Shown piece by piece: positions 54,715 to 63,460 of a stretch of 64,000 bases of DNA. How positions within the stretch are numbered: the first letter of the stretch is position 1; every line of letters begins with the position of its first letter. Made by a program: the position numbers and the translations under genes. Under the pieces are notes generated by a model, which was not told the DNA's origin, did not search any database, and saw only the letters and a program-made list of their open reading frames with translations. Source of the DNA: Chryseobacterium sp. S0630 (GTDB lineage Bacteria > Bacteroidota > Bacteroidia > Flavobacteriales > Weeksellaceae); the NCBI RefSeq assembly GCF_024158915.1, contig NZ_JAMZGF010000012.1:1-64000 (forward strand), read 5' to 3'.

Positions 54715-55257
54715 ATGCAACTCTATACAGAAAGACTCCTTCTACGGGATATTACGATTGATGACAAACAGGATATTTTCGATTACCGCTCAGATGCCGA
54801 AGCCAATAAATTTCAAGGATGGATTCCTGAAACCCTGGAAGAAGTGGAAAGTTTTATCCAAAGAAATACTAAAGAATTCAACCAGCCTGAAAGTTGGTAT
54901 CAGCTGTTGATTGCTGATAAAGAAACAAAAGCAGTCATTGGAGATATTGGAGTTCATTTTATAGGAGATGAAAATGTACAGGTAGAACTGGGAATTACCT
55001 TAAACACCTCATTTCAGGGTAAAGGTTATGCTTCAGAAGCTTTAAAAGGTATCATTAGTTTCTTGTTTAATGATTTGCATAAACACAGAATTACAGCTTC
55101 CGTAGATCCTGATAACACTGCTTCTCTTCAGCTGATGGAAAGAATCGGATTAAGAAAAGAAGGGCACTTTGTGAAAAGTCTGTTCTGGAAAAATAAATGG
55201 GTTGATGATATTATTTATGCAGTTCTTCGTGAAGAATGGATTACTAAACAAAAATAA
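54715..55257 (+). CDS. GNAT acetyltransferase, RimJ/RimL type
   Basis: The 180-residue protein begins MQLYTERLLLRDITIDDKQDIFDYRSDAEANKF, then has VIGDIGVHFI, ELGITLNTSFQGKGYASEALKGII (the acetyl-CoA loop), HRITASVDPDNTASLQLMERIGLRKEGHF and a final VLREEW. It is of the type that acetylates ribosomal protein N-termini, small molecules or antibiotics. The substrate cannot be told. Monocistronic. Confidence 0.92.
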   Translation: MQLYTERLLLRDITIDDKQDIFDYRSDAEANKFQGWIPETLEEVESFIQRNTKEFNQPESWYQLLIADKETKAVIGDIGVHFIGDENVQVELGITLNTSFQGKGYASEALKGIISFLFNDLHKHRITASVDPDNTASLQLMERIGLRKEGHFVKSLFWKNKWVDDIIYAVLREEWITKQK

Positions 55258-55302
55258 ATACAGCTCTTCAAAGCATTGCCCTGAGAAATATTCTATCCCA
55301 AC

Positions 55303-55527
55303 TTACAATACTGTATATTTTTCATAAAATGGAGTGAATTTTGTTCTGACAATCGTTAAAGCAACCAAACCGTTGCAGATCAAATAGGATACAATCATTG
55401 TATGGAACAATTTTTTTATCGTAACTGTAATCCAGTTATCATTTTCAATCAATGAATACATCTCTTTTTTTAAGTGTGTAATAACATGTTCCTTCTTCTT
55501 TCCGTTTAATGAAAATAAGTCTTTCAT
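55303..55527 (-). CDS. Small protein with one hydrophobic segment
   Basis: The 74-residue product is basic at the N-terminus (MKDLFSLNGKKKEHV) and has a hydrophobic stretch at about residues 42-60 (LFHTMIVSYLICNGLVALTIV), possibly a membrane helix. No family is recognised. An exact -7 box (CAAATATA, reverse of TATATTTG) at 55606-55613 gives a leader of about 80 bases. The gene may be real but the evidence is modest. Confidence 0.45.
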   Translation of the reverse strand: MKDLFSLNGKKKEHVITHLKKEMYSLIENDNWITVTIKKLFHTMIVSYLICNGLVALTIVRTKFTPFYEKYTVL

Positions 55528-55800
55528 AATCTTTGGTAATCTTTAATAATTTTTAGTTTAACAAGTTTTTATGTTGGCTTATTTCATGGGTTAGCTTTAT
55601 TATTCCAAATATAGTGAAATATATAATGTTTACTTTATGACACAAATCATAAAACGAGTGTTAAAATATCCTAAAAAAGGCCTGTTTCAGTTATCTTTTC
55701 TTAAATTTTCTATTTCCAAAGTGTATTTTATTTGAGTACGTTCCTAAACAATCAGTCCTGGAAAATAGAAATTTATAGTCCTACCCTATAGAACAAAAGA
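55528..55800. other. Intergenic gap with one minus-strand -7 box
   Basis: Only the -7 box for the small gene at 55303-55527 is seen (55606-55613). The rest has no gene-like frame and no clear repeat. Confidence 0.4.
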
Positions 55801-55825
55801 GCCGAAATTGAATATTTCGGCCTTT
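55801..55825 (-). terminator. Terminator after the phosphodiesterase remnant
   Basis: The stem GCCGAAAT / ATTTCGGC with a TGAAT-type loop is followed on the minus strand by TCTTTTGT. It ends the riboswitch-controlled unit. Confidence 0.7.
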
Positions 55826-55831
55826 TACTTC

Positions 55832-56008
55832 TTAAAAATAAAGGTTTTTACTTTTCAAATAATGGATCAGTTCTTTCGGACGGTCAGTCTGAATAATGTT
55901 GACTCCTTTATTAATATACCAATAAAGATCTGGATGATCCAGAACGAGGTCATCATTATTTCCGGCGTTATGATGCGGCCATAATGAATTGACCCAGATT
56001 TTAAACTT
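55832..56008 (-). pseudogene. C-terminal remnant of a glycerophosphodiester phosphodiesterase gene
   Basis: In the minus frame an open stretch of 58 codons reads KFKIWVNSLWPHHNAGNNDD, continuing with LVLDHPDLYWYINKGVNIIQ and TDRPKELIHYLKSKNLYF before a stop. The late part of GDPD proteins has this pattern (DNP..W.., then G..IIQTDRP..L..YL). Two codons upstream there is a TAA, and the first 250 or so residues of such a protein are missing. There is no start codon. It is therefore a truncated gene tail. It lies 61 bases after the acyl-CoA-dehydrogenase-like gene in the same direction. Confidence 0.75.
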
Positions 56009-56069
56009 ATTTTAAGTTTAAATCCTTAGCAATAACTCATCATCGGAGTTCCAAAGAAAAATTTTCTCT

Positions 56070-57101
56070 TCAGAAAGAAAAATCCAAATCATCAGCAGAA
56101 GGTCTGAAATTGGAATGCATAGCTGCTGTAAAATAATCACAGAATACCTGATACACAGCAGAATTGGTATCTGTTGCCCGGATTCCCAGCTGTGTATAAA
56201 TAGTAAGAATCTGATGGGATAATCTTTGAACCAGCTCTACTCCATATTGGTGAATCTCGTGTTGTTGATCGTCTGAAATCTCTTTGTGATCACCGAGTAT
56301 ATTTTCTACTTCTCTGGCAATGTTTAGTACTTTTTCCAAATGTTTTTCAACAGACTTTGTGAAACTTTTGAAATGGATCTCGGGACGAATATCTACTGCT
56401 TCTTCAATAAAATGAGAGGCCATTCCCAAATAATTGACCAAAAGCGTCAAGTCTGCAAAAACCCGAAACGGAATGGTATCCAAAATATCATTGGTGAAAA
56501 AGGTATCATACACAAAACTGTAATCTTCACTAACGAGAACATTTTCAACAGTGAATGAATAGGTACCGCTGGCTTTCATACCCATAGATTTCCAGTTGGG
56601 AATAATTTGAGCCCTTTCTTTCGGAATAATGAATGAGTGAATGATCTCATTACCGCCTTTATCCATTATAGGTTTCCCGTTTTCCGTAATCTTGGCATTC
56701 AATGTGAAATGGGTCAGATGAGGTGCTCCTGTTGCAAAATTCCATGAACCGTTGATCAGATAAGTACTGTCATCTTGTTTTTCTGCTGTACCGCCAATCA
56801 TTCCGCTGCCGCCAAAACAGGTTTCAGAATGGGTGAACAGTAATTGAGCAATTTCAGGTTTGATATTTCTTGAAAAGTAATTCGCTCCTGCACAAAGTGT
56901 CAGCATCCAGCCAAAACTTCCATCGGTTTGAGCCCAGCTGAATAAGGCTTTAAGTCCTTCTTCAAAACGATAACCGAGTCCTCCATATTTTTTGGGAACC
57001 CAGATTTTAAGTAATCTTTCTTGATGAATATATTGTATTACCTCATCAGAAATTCCAGAAGCTCCATGAAGTTCTTGTCTGATCTCTTTAGTACTCAGCA
57101 T
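56070..57101 (-). CDS. Acyl-CoA dehydrogenase-like flavoprotein
   Basis: The 343-residue protein matches the acyl-CoA dehydrogenase fold used also by flavin-dependent monooxygenases: WVPKKYGGLGYRFEEGL (N-domain), GGSGMIGGTAEKQDDSTYLINGSWNFATGAPHLTHF (middle beta domain) and a C-terminal helical domain. The usual catalytic Glu position is not obvious. It overlaps the transporter gene by 14 bases, so it is coupled to it and under the TPP riboswitch. A thiamine-related oxidation would fit, but no such role is established. Confidence 0.8.
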   Translation of the reverse strand: MLSTKEIRQELHGASGISDEVIQYIHQERLLKIWVPKKYGGLGYRFEEGLKALFSWAQTDGSFGWMLTLCAGANYFSRNIKPEIAQLLFTHSETCFGGSGMIGGTAEKQDDSTYLINGSWNFATGAPHLTHFTLNAKITENGKPIMDKGGNEIIHSFIIPKERAQIIPNWKSMGMKASGTYSFTVENVLVSEDYSFVYDTFFTNDILDTIPFRVFADLTLLVNYLGMASHFIEEAVDIRPEIHFKSFTKSVEKHLEKVLNIAREVENILGDHKEISDDQQHEIHQYGVELVQRLSHQILTIYTQLGIRATDTNSAVYQVFCDYFTAAMHSNFRPSADDLDFSF

Positions 57102-57684
57102 TAGCTTTGGATTTAATGATTTTCTGCCATTCTATATATCCGGAGATGGCTACTAAAAATAAGAATGACGTCAAAACAGCATAGAGATACAATTCTTTAT
57201 GAATCATTAAAGGAATGGAAATAATATTACTGACATTCAGTATCACCCAGTTTTCAATTTTTCTTCTCGCCATCAGCCACATTCCTGCCCAGGCAAAAGC
57301 ACTTACCAGAGAATCCCAGACCGGAACATCCGAATCGGTAAAATGGGTCAGAAAAGACCAGAATAAGATAAAAGTTCCCAAAACAATTCCTCCGGTAATC
57401 CATTTTTCCGTGGTAGTGGTAACCGAGATTTCCATTTCGGATTTTTGCTTCCCGAATTTCCAGTACAGCCATCCGTAGATGCTCATGACCAGATAATAAA
57501 GATTTAAGGTAAATTCAGCGTACAGCTTGGAAGTAAGCATCACATACAATGTAAGCAGAATTCCTGCAATTCCGAAAAGATAGTTGTTGACGTTGTTTTT
57601 ACGAGCCAGTAAAACCTGAATGACTGAAAATAAGACTCCGAACCATTCCGGTAAGGTAATTTGTTTTAAAATGTCCTGCATCAT
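57088..57684 (-). CDS. pnuC: PnuC-family vitamin transporter, probably thiamine (PnuT)
   Basis: The 198-residue membrane protein has six or seven helices with the PnuC signature NYLFGIAGILLTLYVML and YYLVMSIYGWLYWKFG. In the family the tryptophan-rich loop binds the pyridine or thiamine ring. A TPP riboswitch lies directly upstream, which in Bacteroidetes marks thiamine-specific PnuT rather than nicotinamide riboside uptake. A kinase that traps the vitamin would be needed and is not in this operon. Confidence 0.9.
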   Translation of the reverse strand: MMQDILKQITLPEWFGVLFSVIQVLLARKNNVNNYLFGIAGILLTLYVMLTSKLYAEFTLNLYYLVMSIYGWLYWKFGKQKSEMEISVTTTTEKWITGGIVLGTFILFWSFLTHFTDSDVPVWDSLVSAFAWAGMWLMARRKIENWVILNVSNIISIPLMIHKELYLYAVLTSFLFLVAISGYIEWQKIIKSKANAEY

Positions 57685-57724
57685 ATTAATTATTGGAAAT
57701 CAAATGATGAGATGATCAGTAAGC

Positions 57725-57812
57725 AATCCCTACGCCGGCATTACCCGGATCAGGTGTGGAAGTACATTCCTGGGTATCATCTCAGCCACTTTTATCTGTA
57801 GCACCCCATTGT
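57725..57812 (-). promoter_or_regulatory. TPP riboswitch (THI element)
   Basis: On the minus strand the conserved parts are present in order: GGGGTGC, GGCTGAGATGATACCC, CACCTGATCCGG, GTAATGCCGGCGTAGGGA. This is the thiamine pyrophosphate aptamer. It stands 40 bases before the transporter ATG. A candidate -7 box CACCTTTG (57818-57825, one mismatch) lies just upstream. Expected action is switching off transporter and partner gene when TPP is high; whether by termination or by blocking the start cannot be seen. Confidence 0.95.
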
Positions 57813-57909
57813 TGGGACAAAGGTGCAGCTTTTTTGTGGAAAAAGAAAGGACTTCAGGCTTTTAATTTTGGAAATATAATACTTCTATTTATCCTTTAAA
57901 ATAAATATC

Positions 57910-58521
57910 CTATGCTTCACGAACTAACCGGAATGTAAGATTAATACGCTCCTTCATAGAGGTTACAGACTTAGCAATCCGGTGTTCCCAGTTTTCCTGA
58001 AGATCTCCTTTCATAATCAATAATGAGCCGTTAGGAAGTGGCAGACTGTATTTACTCTGATGATGGTCTTTTTTCCTGAAATCAAAGTTTCTGGTCTGCC
58101 CCAGACTTACGGATGCAATCACAGGACGTTTTCCATATCTGCTTTCCTTATCCCGATGCCACGCAACAGAATCATTATGATCTCTGTAAAGATTAAGCAA
58201 TACAGAATTGAACTGATAACCGAATGTTTCTTCTATCCTTTGTTTTAAAGAAAATAATTCGGGAGTCCAGACATTATTATCCACTTCACCGTTTCCTAAT
58301 AGATAATCCGTTTTCGGATCACTATACCAGGCTGTTAGGCGTGGCGTCAGAACCGTTTTATCATACATTTTCTGGGTACGCTGCTTCCAGGGGGCGGTTT
58401 CAAGCAGATGATTTTTAAGTTGGTCCGCTTCGTCCTGACTCAGGAAATGTTCTCTGTATTCCAAAAGGTCTTTTGGAAATTCATATAAATCTTCTGTGTC
58501 GAACAAGCTGAGCTGAGTCAT
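57910..58521 (-). CDS. AlkB-like 2-oxoglutarate/Fe(II) dioxygenase
   Basis: The 203-residue protein has the AlkB iron site His122-x-Asp124 (WHRDKESRYG) and His180 (WEHRIAK), and 2-oxoglutarate ligands in RINLTFR (two arginines six apart). NLYRDHNDSVAWH and ASVSLGQTRNFDFR are typical. The family removes methyl groups from damaged DNA or RNA bases. No SOS-like or Ada box is seen upstream. Confidence 0.92.
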   Translation of the reverse strand: MTQLSLFDTEDLYEFPKDLLEYREHFLSQDEADQLKNHLLETAPWKQRTQKMYDKTVLTPRLTAWYSDPKTDYLLGNGEVDNNVWTPELFSLKQRIEETFGYQFNSVLLNLYRDHNDSVAWHRDKESRYGKRPVIASVSLGQTRNFDFRKKDHHQSKYSLPLPNGSLLIMKGDLQENWEHRIAKSVTSMKERINLTFRLVREA

Positions 58522-58899
58522 ATTTTTAGTTTTTAAAATAATAGAAAACCGTATGTTATCTTAGAAAATGGATTTGATACAAATAATATCTGCAAATATA
58601 ATAATATTGATACAAAATTAATCAATCTTTAAACATCATTAGAAAAAAATACATTCCGTAGAAATTTCAGGTGAAGCACATCATTATTTTTATTCGTTAA
58701 AAACAATCCTCTTTTTTGTATAATTCACTTTTATAACAAATTGTAAATTAAACATCTGAGATAATTAATACTTCCAAAAAAACGAGTAATAATGCATTAT
58801 ATGCACACAATAGCATATCACTTCGGGAAGATTTAATACTTAATTCAAAAATAATTATTCATCTTTGCAGCCTTAAAATCAAACACGCTAGTTTATTTC
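58522..58899 (+). other. Upstream region of the large TonB-dependent receptor gene
   Basis: AT-rich, without genes. It holds a 13-base dyad TGCATTATATGCA at 58793-58805 and a near-consensus -7 box CATCTTTG at 58860-58867, 33 bases before the receptor ATG. The dyad could be a regulator site. Confidence 0.4.
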
Positions 58900-61509
58900 A
58901 TGAACATTACTTTTAAAAAGCGACTAATTATAGCGCTTGTATTACCTACGGCCGCCATCTATTATGGGCAGAGTACGAAGGATTCTTTAGAGAAATCTAA
59001 ATCTATTGATGAGGTTATGTTGGTAGGTAGAAACCTTTCCCAAACAGCCAAAGAGAGAAAAACACCTGTTGCAGTTTCCAACATTAAGGCTGCAGAAATT
59101 CAGGAAAAACTGGGAAACAGAGAATTCCCTGAAATTATGAAGTCTACTCCATCCGTTTATGTTACCAAAGTAGGTGGTGGTTTCGGAGACAGCAGAATCA
59201 ACATGAGAGGTTTTGACGGAGCTAACATTGCAGTGATCATCAACGGACAGCCGGTGAATGATATGCAAGGTGGAACTGTGTACTGGTCTAACTGGACTGG
59301 GTTGGCTGATATTGCAAGCAACATCCAGATTCAAAGAGGTTTGGGAGCTTCTAAATTTGTTGTTCCTTCTGTAGGAGGAACGATCAATATTGTAACCAAA
59401 GCTACCGATTCTGAGCAAAAAGCAATGGTGAAAGGAGAAGTTGGAAATGACAACTACTCCAGAATATCTGCTATGTATTCTTCCGGATTAAAAAACAAAT
59501 GGGGAACAACCGTATTGCTTTCCCGTTGGCAAGGTGATGGATATATCAATGGAACAAAAGGTGAAGGTTATTCATGGTTTTTCTCTACAGGATTTAAGCC
59601 TAATGAAAAGCATGCGTTCAATTTTATCGCTACCGGAGCACCACAGGTACACGATACGAGAAGGTCTTCTGCAACCGGAGCTAATGTGGCAACACTGCAA
59701 CAATTTGGAACTTATGGAAGAAGATATAACCCACAAACAGGAATGCTTAATGGTTCTCAATTCAATTTAGCACCGAACTTCTACCACAAGCCTATCGCTT
59801 CATTAAACTGGGATTGGAATATGAATGACAATCTGAAGCTATCCACAGTTCTTTATGGTTCATGGGGACGCGGTGGCGGTGGTACCGGACTTAACGGTTC
59901 TATCAAAAACGCAGCCGGACAAACCATGAATTTCATGAATTATGGCGCAGGTGGTGATGGTACAATCAACTGGGATATGATTTACCGTTATAACAGAGGC
60001 GGTATGGTAACGGATTATAATGGAAATAGCTTCCAGAAATCTACTTTTACTGCTCCTGCAGGTTCTCCTGGGGATTACAACGGGCAATATGTATCTACTC
60101 TGAACGGAACCAGCGGTATCGTGAGAAAGCAAAGTATCAATGCGCATGACTGGTACGGAGTAATTGCAGACCTTAATTACAAAAAAAATAACTGGACTTT
60201 CAACGGAGGAATTGATCTTAAGACTTACAAAGGAGCTTTGTATGACATTGTAACAGATATGTTGGGATCAGATGCTTTATTTGTTCCTGGCACAGCAAAT
60301 GCTCCAAAAGGATATTATATTAATCAAACTGTAAAACCGGAACCGCTTACCAAGCTTAAAGATGCTCAGAAAGTATCTATCCATAATGAAGGACTGGTAA
60401 AATGGGCAGGTATTTATGGAATGGTTGAGTACAGTTCTGAAAAGCTAAGTGCTTCTGTTCAGGGATCTGTTTCCGAGCAATACTACAAGAGAGTGGATTA
60501 TATGCTGTATACTCCAGGAAATCAGGAGACAAAATGGTATCATAAAACAGGATATATCGTAAAAGGAGGTGCTAACTATAATATAGATGATCACCATAAT
60601 GTATTTTTCAATACCGGAGTTATTTCAAGACAGCCTTTATTCAATGCGTTATTCCCGTCCAACCAGAATATCTATAATGATGCTAAGAATGAAAGAATCT
60701 TCTCTGTAGAGTTAGGATATGGTTTCAAATCACGTTATATAGATGTGAACATCAATGCTTACAGAACGCAGTGGGATGACAGATTTATTTCAAGAACATT
60801 CAATGCTACGGCAGCAGATGTTGCAAAATTCCCTCAGCTAAATCTTGGAAGCGCTTATTTCTACAATGCTCTGAACGTAGGTCAACTTCACCAGGGAATC
60901 GAATTGGAAGCAAAGGCAAGACCTTTTACGAACCTAAGATTAAGAGGAATGGTATCAATGGGTAACTGGAAATATAAAGGAAATGCTAACTTCAACATCC
61001 TTGATGTTCAGAACAACCAGGAAATAGCTGGAGCAACCGGAACCATCAATATCAAAGATCTGAAAGTTGGAGATGCAGCCCAAACAACAGCAAGCATCGG
61101 AGCAGATTATAATATCACCAAAGCATTCAGTATTGATGCCAACTGGGAATATTATGACAAGCTTTATGCTCAGTTCAACCCGATCAACTTTCTTACTGAA
61201 GCAGCAAGAGAAAAAGGAATTGTAAAATTGCCAAGCTACCATTTATTTGATGTAGGGGCTTCTTACAAATTCACGCTGGATGCGAAAAAATCTTTAACAT
61301 TGAGAGCTAACGTGTACAACTTATTCAACAAATATTATATTTCTGAATTAAGCTCCAATATCTTCGCAGGTGATAAAATTGCGAATGGTCCGGATGCCGG
61401 AAAAACTTATCAGGAAGCTGGTAGAGTGTATCAGGGTGTTGCAGACGGTAATACAGGATTCCTTGGTTTTGGAAGAACCTGGTCTGTTGCAGCCACTTTG
61501 AGATTCTAA
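58900..61509 (+). CDS. Large TonB-dependent outer-membrane receptor
   Basis: The 869-residue protein has a signal peptide (about 1-23, IYYGQ), a TonB-box-like SIDEVMLVGRN, a plug domain (TPSVYVTKVGGGFGDSRINMRGFD, IAVIINGQPVNDM, NIQIQRGLGASK, SVGGTINIVT) and a long barrel ending in WSVAATLRF with an aromatic C-terminus. No carboxypeptidase-like N-terminal domain and no SusD partner is nearby, so its ligand is unknown; iron complexes, vitamins or peptides are all possible. Own promoter and terminator. Confidence 0.92.
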   Translation: MNITFKKRLIIALVLPTAAIYYGQSTKDSLEKSKSIDEVMLVGRNLSQTAKERKTPVAVSNIKAAEIQEKLGNREFPEIMKSTPSVYVTKVGGGFGDSRINMRGFDGANIAVIINGQPVNDMQGGTVYWSNWTGLADIASNIQIQRGLGASKFVVPSVGGTINIVTKATDSEQKAMVKGEVGNDNYSRISAMYSSGLKNKWGTTVLLSRWQGDGYINGTKGEGYSWFFSTGFKPNEKHAFNFIATGAPQVHDTRRSSATGANVATLQQFGTYGRRYNPQTGMLNGSQFNLAPNFYHKPIASLNWDWNMNDNLKLSTVLYGSWGRGGGGTGLNGSIKNAAGQTMNFMNYGAGGDGTINWDMIYRYNRGGMVTDYNGNSFQKSTFTAPAGSPGDYNGQYVSTLNGTSGIVRKQSINAHDWYGVIADLNYKKNNWTFNGGIDLKTYKGALYDIVTDMLGSDALFVPGTANAPKGYYINQTVKPEPLTKLKDAQKVSIHNEGLVKWAGIYGMVEYSSEKLSASVQGSVSEQYYKRVDYMLYTPGNQETKWYHKTGYIVKGGANYNIDDHHNVFFNTGVISRQPLFNALFPSNQNIYNDAKNERIFSVELGYGFKSRYIDVNINAYRTQWDDRFISRTFNATAADVAKFPQLNLGSAYFYNALNVGQLHQGIELEAKARPFTNLRLRGMVSMGNWKYKGNANFNILDVQNNQEIAGATGTINIKDLKVGDAAQTTASIGADYNITKAFSIDANWEYYDKLYAQFNPINFLTEAAREKGIVKLPSYHLFDVGASYKFTLDAKKSLTLRANVYNLFNKYYISELSSNIFAGDKIANGPDAGKTYQEAGRVYQGVADGNTGFLGFGRTWSVAATLRF

Positions 61510-61540
61510 GATAATATATTTTAATAATGAATCAATTGAA

Positions 61541-61571
61541 AAGGCTGTCTCACTTTTGGACAGCCTTTTCT
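61541..61571 (+). terminator. Rho-independent terminator
   Basis: A 9-bp stem (AAGGCTGTC / GACAGCCTT) followed by TTTC. It ends the receptor gene and faces the convergent YdeI-like gene. Confidence 0.75.
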
Positions 61572-61620
61572 TATTTTAATCACAGGCATCAAAAAATAAT
61601 GTCTTGGATATTTTTACGAC

Positions 61621-62202
61621 TTAAAAATTTTTAGGTTTTTTATTCTGGGCAGCCTGTCTGGCTATTTCATCAATACGATTTTTTCTGGTTTCGGGTCTTT
61701 TGGCAAGTACAATCCATTGCAGCAACATTTTTTTCATGGATTTGCTCAAACTTAGAAAATAGGTTTCAGAACCTTCATGCTCATTAAATGCTTCGCTCAG
61801 GTCTTCAGGGATTGTAAGGTCTTCTACAGAATCCAAAATATTCCATGAACCATTCTCTTTGGCAATTCGAATGGTTTCAAATCCTGCTTGCTTCATCAGA
61901 TTATTTTCTATCAGCTTCTGAACCTTATCCTTATTAATTTTTGACCAGGTACTCTTAGGCTTCCGTCTGCTGAATAGCTGCATAAACGAGCCTTCGTCTA
62001 TGGTTTTTCTAGTACTGTCAATCCAGCCAAAACAAAGGGCTTCATCTACCAGATCCGTCCAATGAACAATGGGTAAATTTGATTTTCTGGTATTACAGAT
62101 AAGCCATACAGACTGCTCTATATGGTGATTCTCTTCCAGCCATTGCCTCCATTCTTCCTGTGTATTGACACAGAAGGTTTGTTTCTCTGCAATTTCTCCC
62201 AT
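61621..62202 (-). CDS. YdeI/OmpD-associated family protein
   Basis: The 193-residue protein has the YdeI pattern: EEWRQWLEENHHIEQSVWLI, VDEALCFGWIDSTRKTID, FSRRKPKSTWSKINKDKVQKLIE and a C-terminal IVLAKRPETRKNRIDEIARQAA. In enterobacteria YdeI is linked to resistance to antimicrobial peptides, though the mechanism is unsettled. It stands alone upstream of a MarR-GNAT operon in the same direction. Confidence 0.85.
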   Translation of the reverse strand: MGEIAEKQTFCVNTQEEWRQWLEENHHIEQSVWLICNTRKSNLPIVHWTDLVDEALCFGWIDSTRKTIDEGSFMQLFSRRKPKSTWSKINKDKVQKLIENNLMKQAGFETIRIAKENGSWNILDSVEDLTIPEDLSEAFNEHEGSETYFLSLSKSMKKMLLQWIVLAKRPETRKNRIDEIARQAAQNKKPKNF

Positions 62203-62320
62203 AACTTTTCTTTTATTGATGTAAAAATAGAATACTTTAGTGACAACAGTTTGTCAGTATTAAATATATAACATCCTATCATTGTATTCGAGTAAACAAT
62301 TCTGAAACAGCAAATAAAAA

Positions 62321-62800
62321 TTACTTCGAGTTCTTCACCTGCAACGCTCTCTGATAAAAAGACTGATTGGCAATTTTCTCTTCTGCTTCATCAATAGCAG
62401 TCAGCAGATTGTTTTTATTGTCGGAAATATCGCCTAAAATCTGAGCCATCAGTTCCCAAACAGGTTTCATTTTTTCAATAAGTTCATTCCCTTTTGAAGT
62501 CAGCTTAAAGAGTCTTTTACGTTCATCCTGCTTATCTTTTTCCCATTGTATCAATTCCTGTTTTTCCAGTTCTTTGAGTAGGGTTATTGTAGATGGATGA
62601 GTATATCCTATTTCATTGGCTATTTCAACAACGCTTGCTATTTCTTTTTTATAAATGGTGAAAATAACCGGAAACCATTTCAACTCGAAATCAATTCCGA
62701 ATGCTTTATAGATAAGTGCTCCATCTTTCCTCAATTGTTCACTAAGGCGGTGCAGTCTGGTGGATATGGCAAGAATTCCTGCTTCGTTGATTACATTCAT
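62321..62800 (-). CDS. MarR-family transcriptional regulator
   Basis: The 159-residue protein has a winged helix-turn-helix (IASVVEIANEIGYTHPSTITLLKELEKQELI) with an acidic-basic wing (WEKDKQDERKRLFKLT) and N- and C-terminal dimer helices. It lies 2 bases after the acetyltransferase gene, so the pair is one operon. The palindrome AACTACGTAGTT at the operon promoter is a likely binding site for it. The inducer is unknown. Confidence 0.92.
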   Translation of the reverse strand: MNVINEAGILAISTRLHRLSEQLRKDGALIYKAFGIDFELKWFPVIFTIYKKEIASVVEIANEIGYTHPSTITLLKELEKQELIQWEKDKQDERKRLFKLTSKGNELIEKMKPVWELMAQILGDISDNKNNLLTAIDEAEEKIANQSFYQRALQVKNSK

Positions 62801-62802
62801 AT

Positions 62803-63291
62803 TCAGTCAAGATTTAAGTGGTAAAAAACATCATCAGCACTCATCAAAGGAAATTTAACAGGAAGATCACTTTTTTCAATCTTTACAAATTCATTCCTTT
62901 CATAGAAACGCTGTGCTGCTTTCAGTACCGTTATGGTTCCCAAATATAAATCATCAATTCTGTTTTCGCGACAGAAAGAAATTAAAACTTCCAATAATTT
63001 CTGGGCAATATTCAGCTCTTTTCCTCTGAATTCTTTTTTCACAAACATTTTCCTGACCGCTCCTGCCCTTTCGTCAAATTTGACCAACGCTATAGAACCC
63101 ACCAGCTCACCATCTACAAAAGCACCCCAAAAATTACCTCCGGCTTCGGTGTAAAAACTTTCTATCTGCAGAAGATCAGGTTGATCTTTAATAGTAATCG
63201 GAATATTAAACTCTTTCTGCTGAATCGTCAAAATCAGATCAATGGCCTGCTCTGAGTAGGAATTTCCTATGGGTTGTATCTGTAATTTCAT
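62803..63291 (-). CDS. GNAT acetyltransferase
   Basis: The 162-residue protein has the GNAT acetyl-CoA loop in VRKMFVKKEFRGKELNIAQKLLEVLI and a typical LYLGTITVLKAAQRFYERNEFVKI. First gene of the GNAT-MarR operon. With a MarR regulator next door it may detoxify a small molecule, but the substrate is unknown. Confidence 0.9.
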   Translation of the reverse strand: MKLQIQPIGNSYSEQAIDLILTIQQKEFNIPITIKDQPDLLQIESFYTEAGGNFWGAFVDGELVGSIALVKFDERAGAVRKMFVKKEFRGKELNIAQKLLEVLISFCRENRIDDLYLGTITVLKAAQRFYERNEFVKIEKSDLPVKFPLMSADDVFYHLNLD

Positions 63292-63311
63292 AGTGTTTAT
63301 ATTTTAAAGTA

Positions 63312-63326
63312 CAAAACTACGTAGTT
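63312..63326 (-). promoter_or_regulatory. Promoter -7 box with overlapping palindrome
   Basis: The minus-strand -7 box TAGTTTTG (63312-63319) overlaps the perfect 12-base palindrome AACTACGTAGTT (63315-63326). MarR-type dimers often bind such palindromes and block the promoter. The box lies 20 bases before the GNAT start. Confidence 0.65.
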
Positions 63327-63460
63327 GAATACATATATCCAAATTGATTTTACTTTTTAAAGAATTTTAACATCGAATTTAAAAGCCGGAACTTTGTATA
63401 TGATCATATTTATGTAATTTTCTTTGCTCAAAAATTAATAATCAAAACATCATTTCAAAA

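Noticed and set aside
58987..59418. 143-codon minus-strand frame inside the TonB-dependent receptor gene
   Set aside because: It is a shadow of the receptor gene. The codon pattern belongs to the plus-strand frame.
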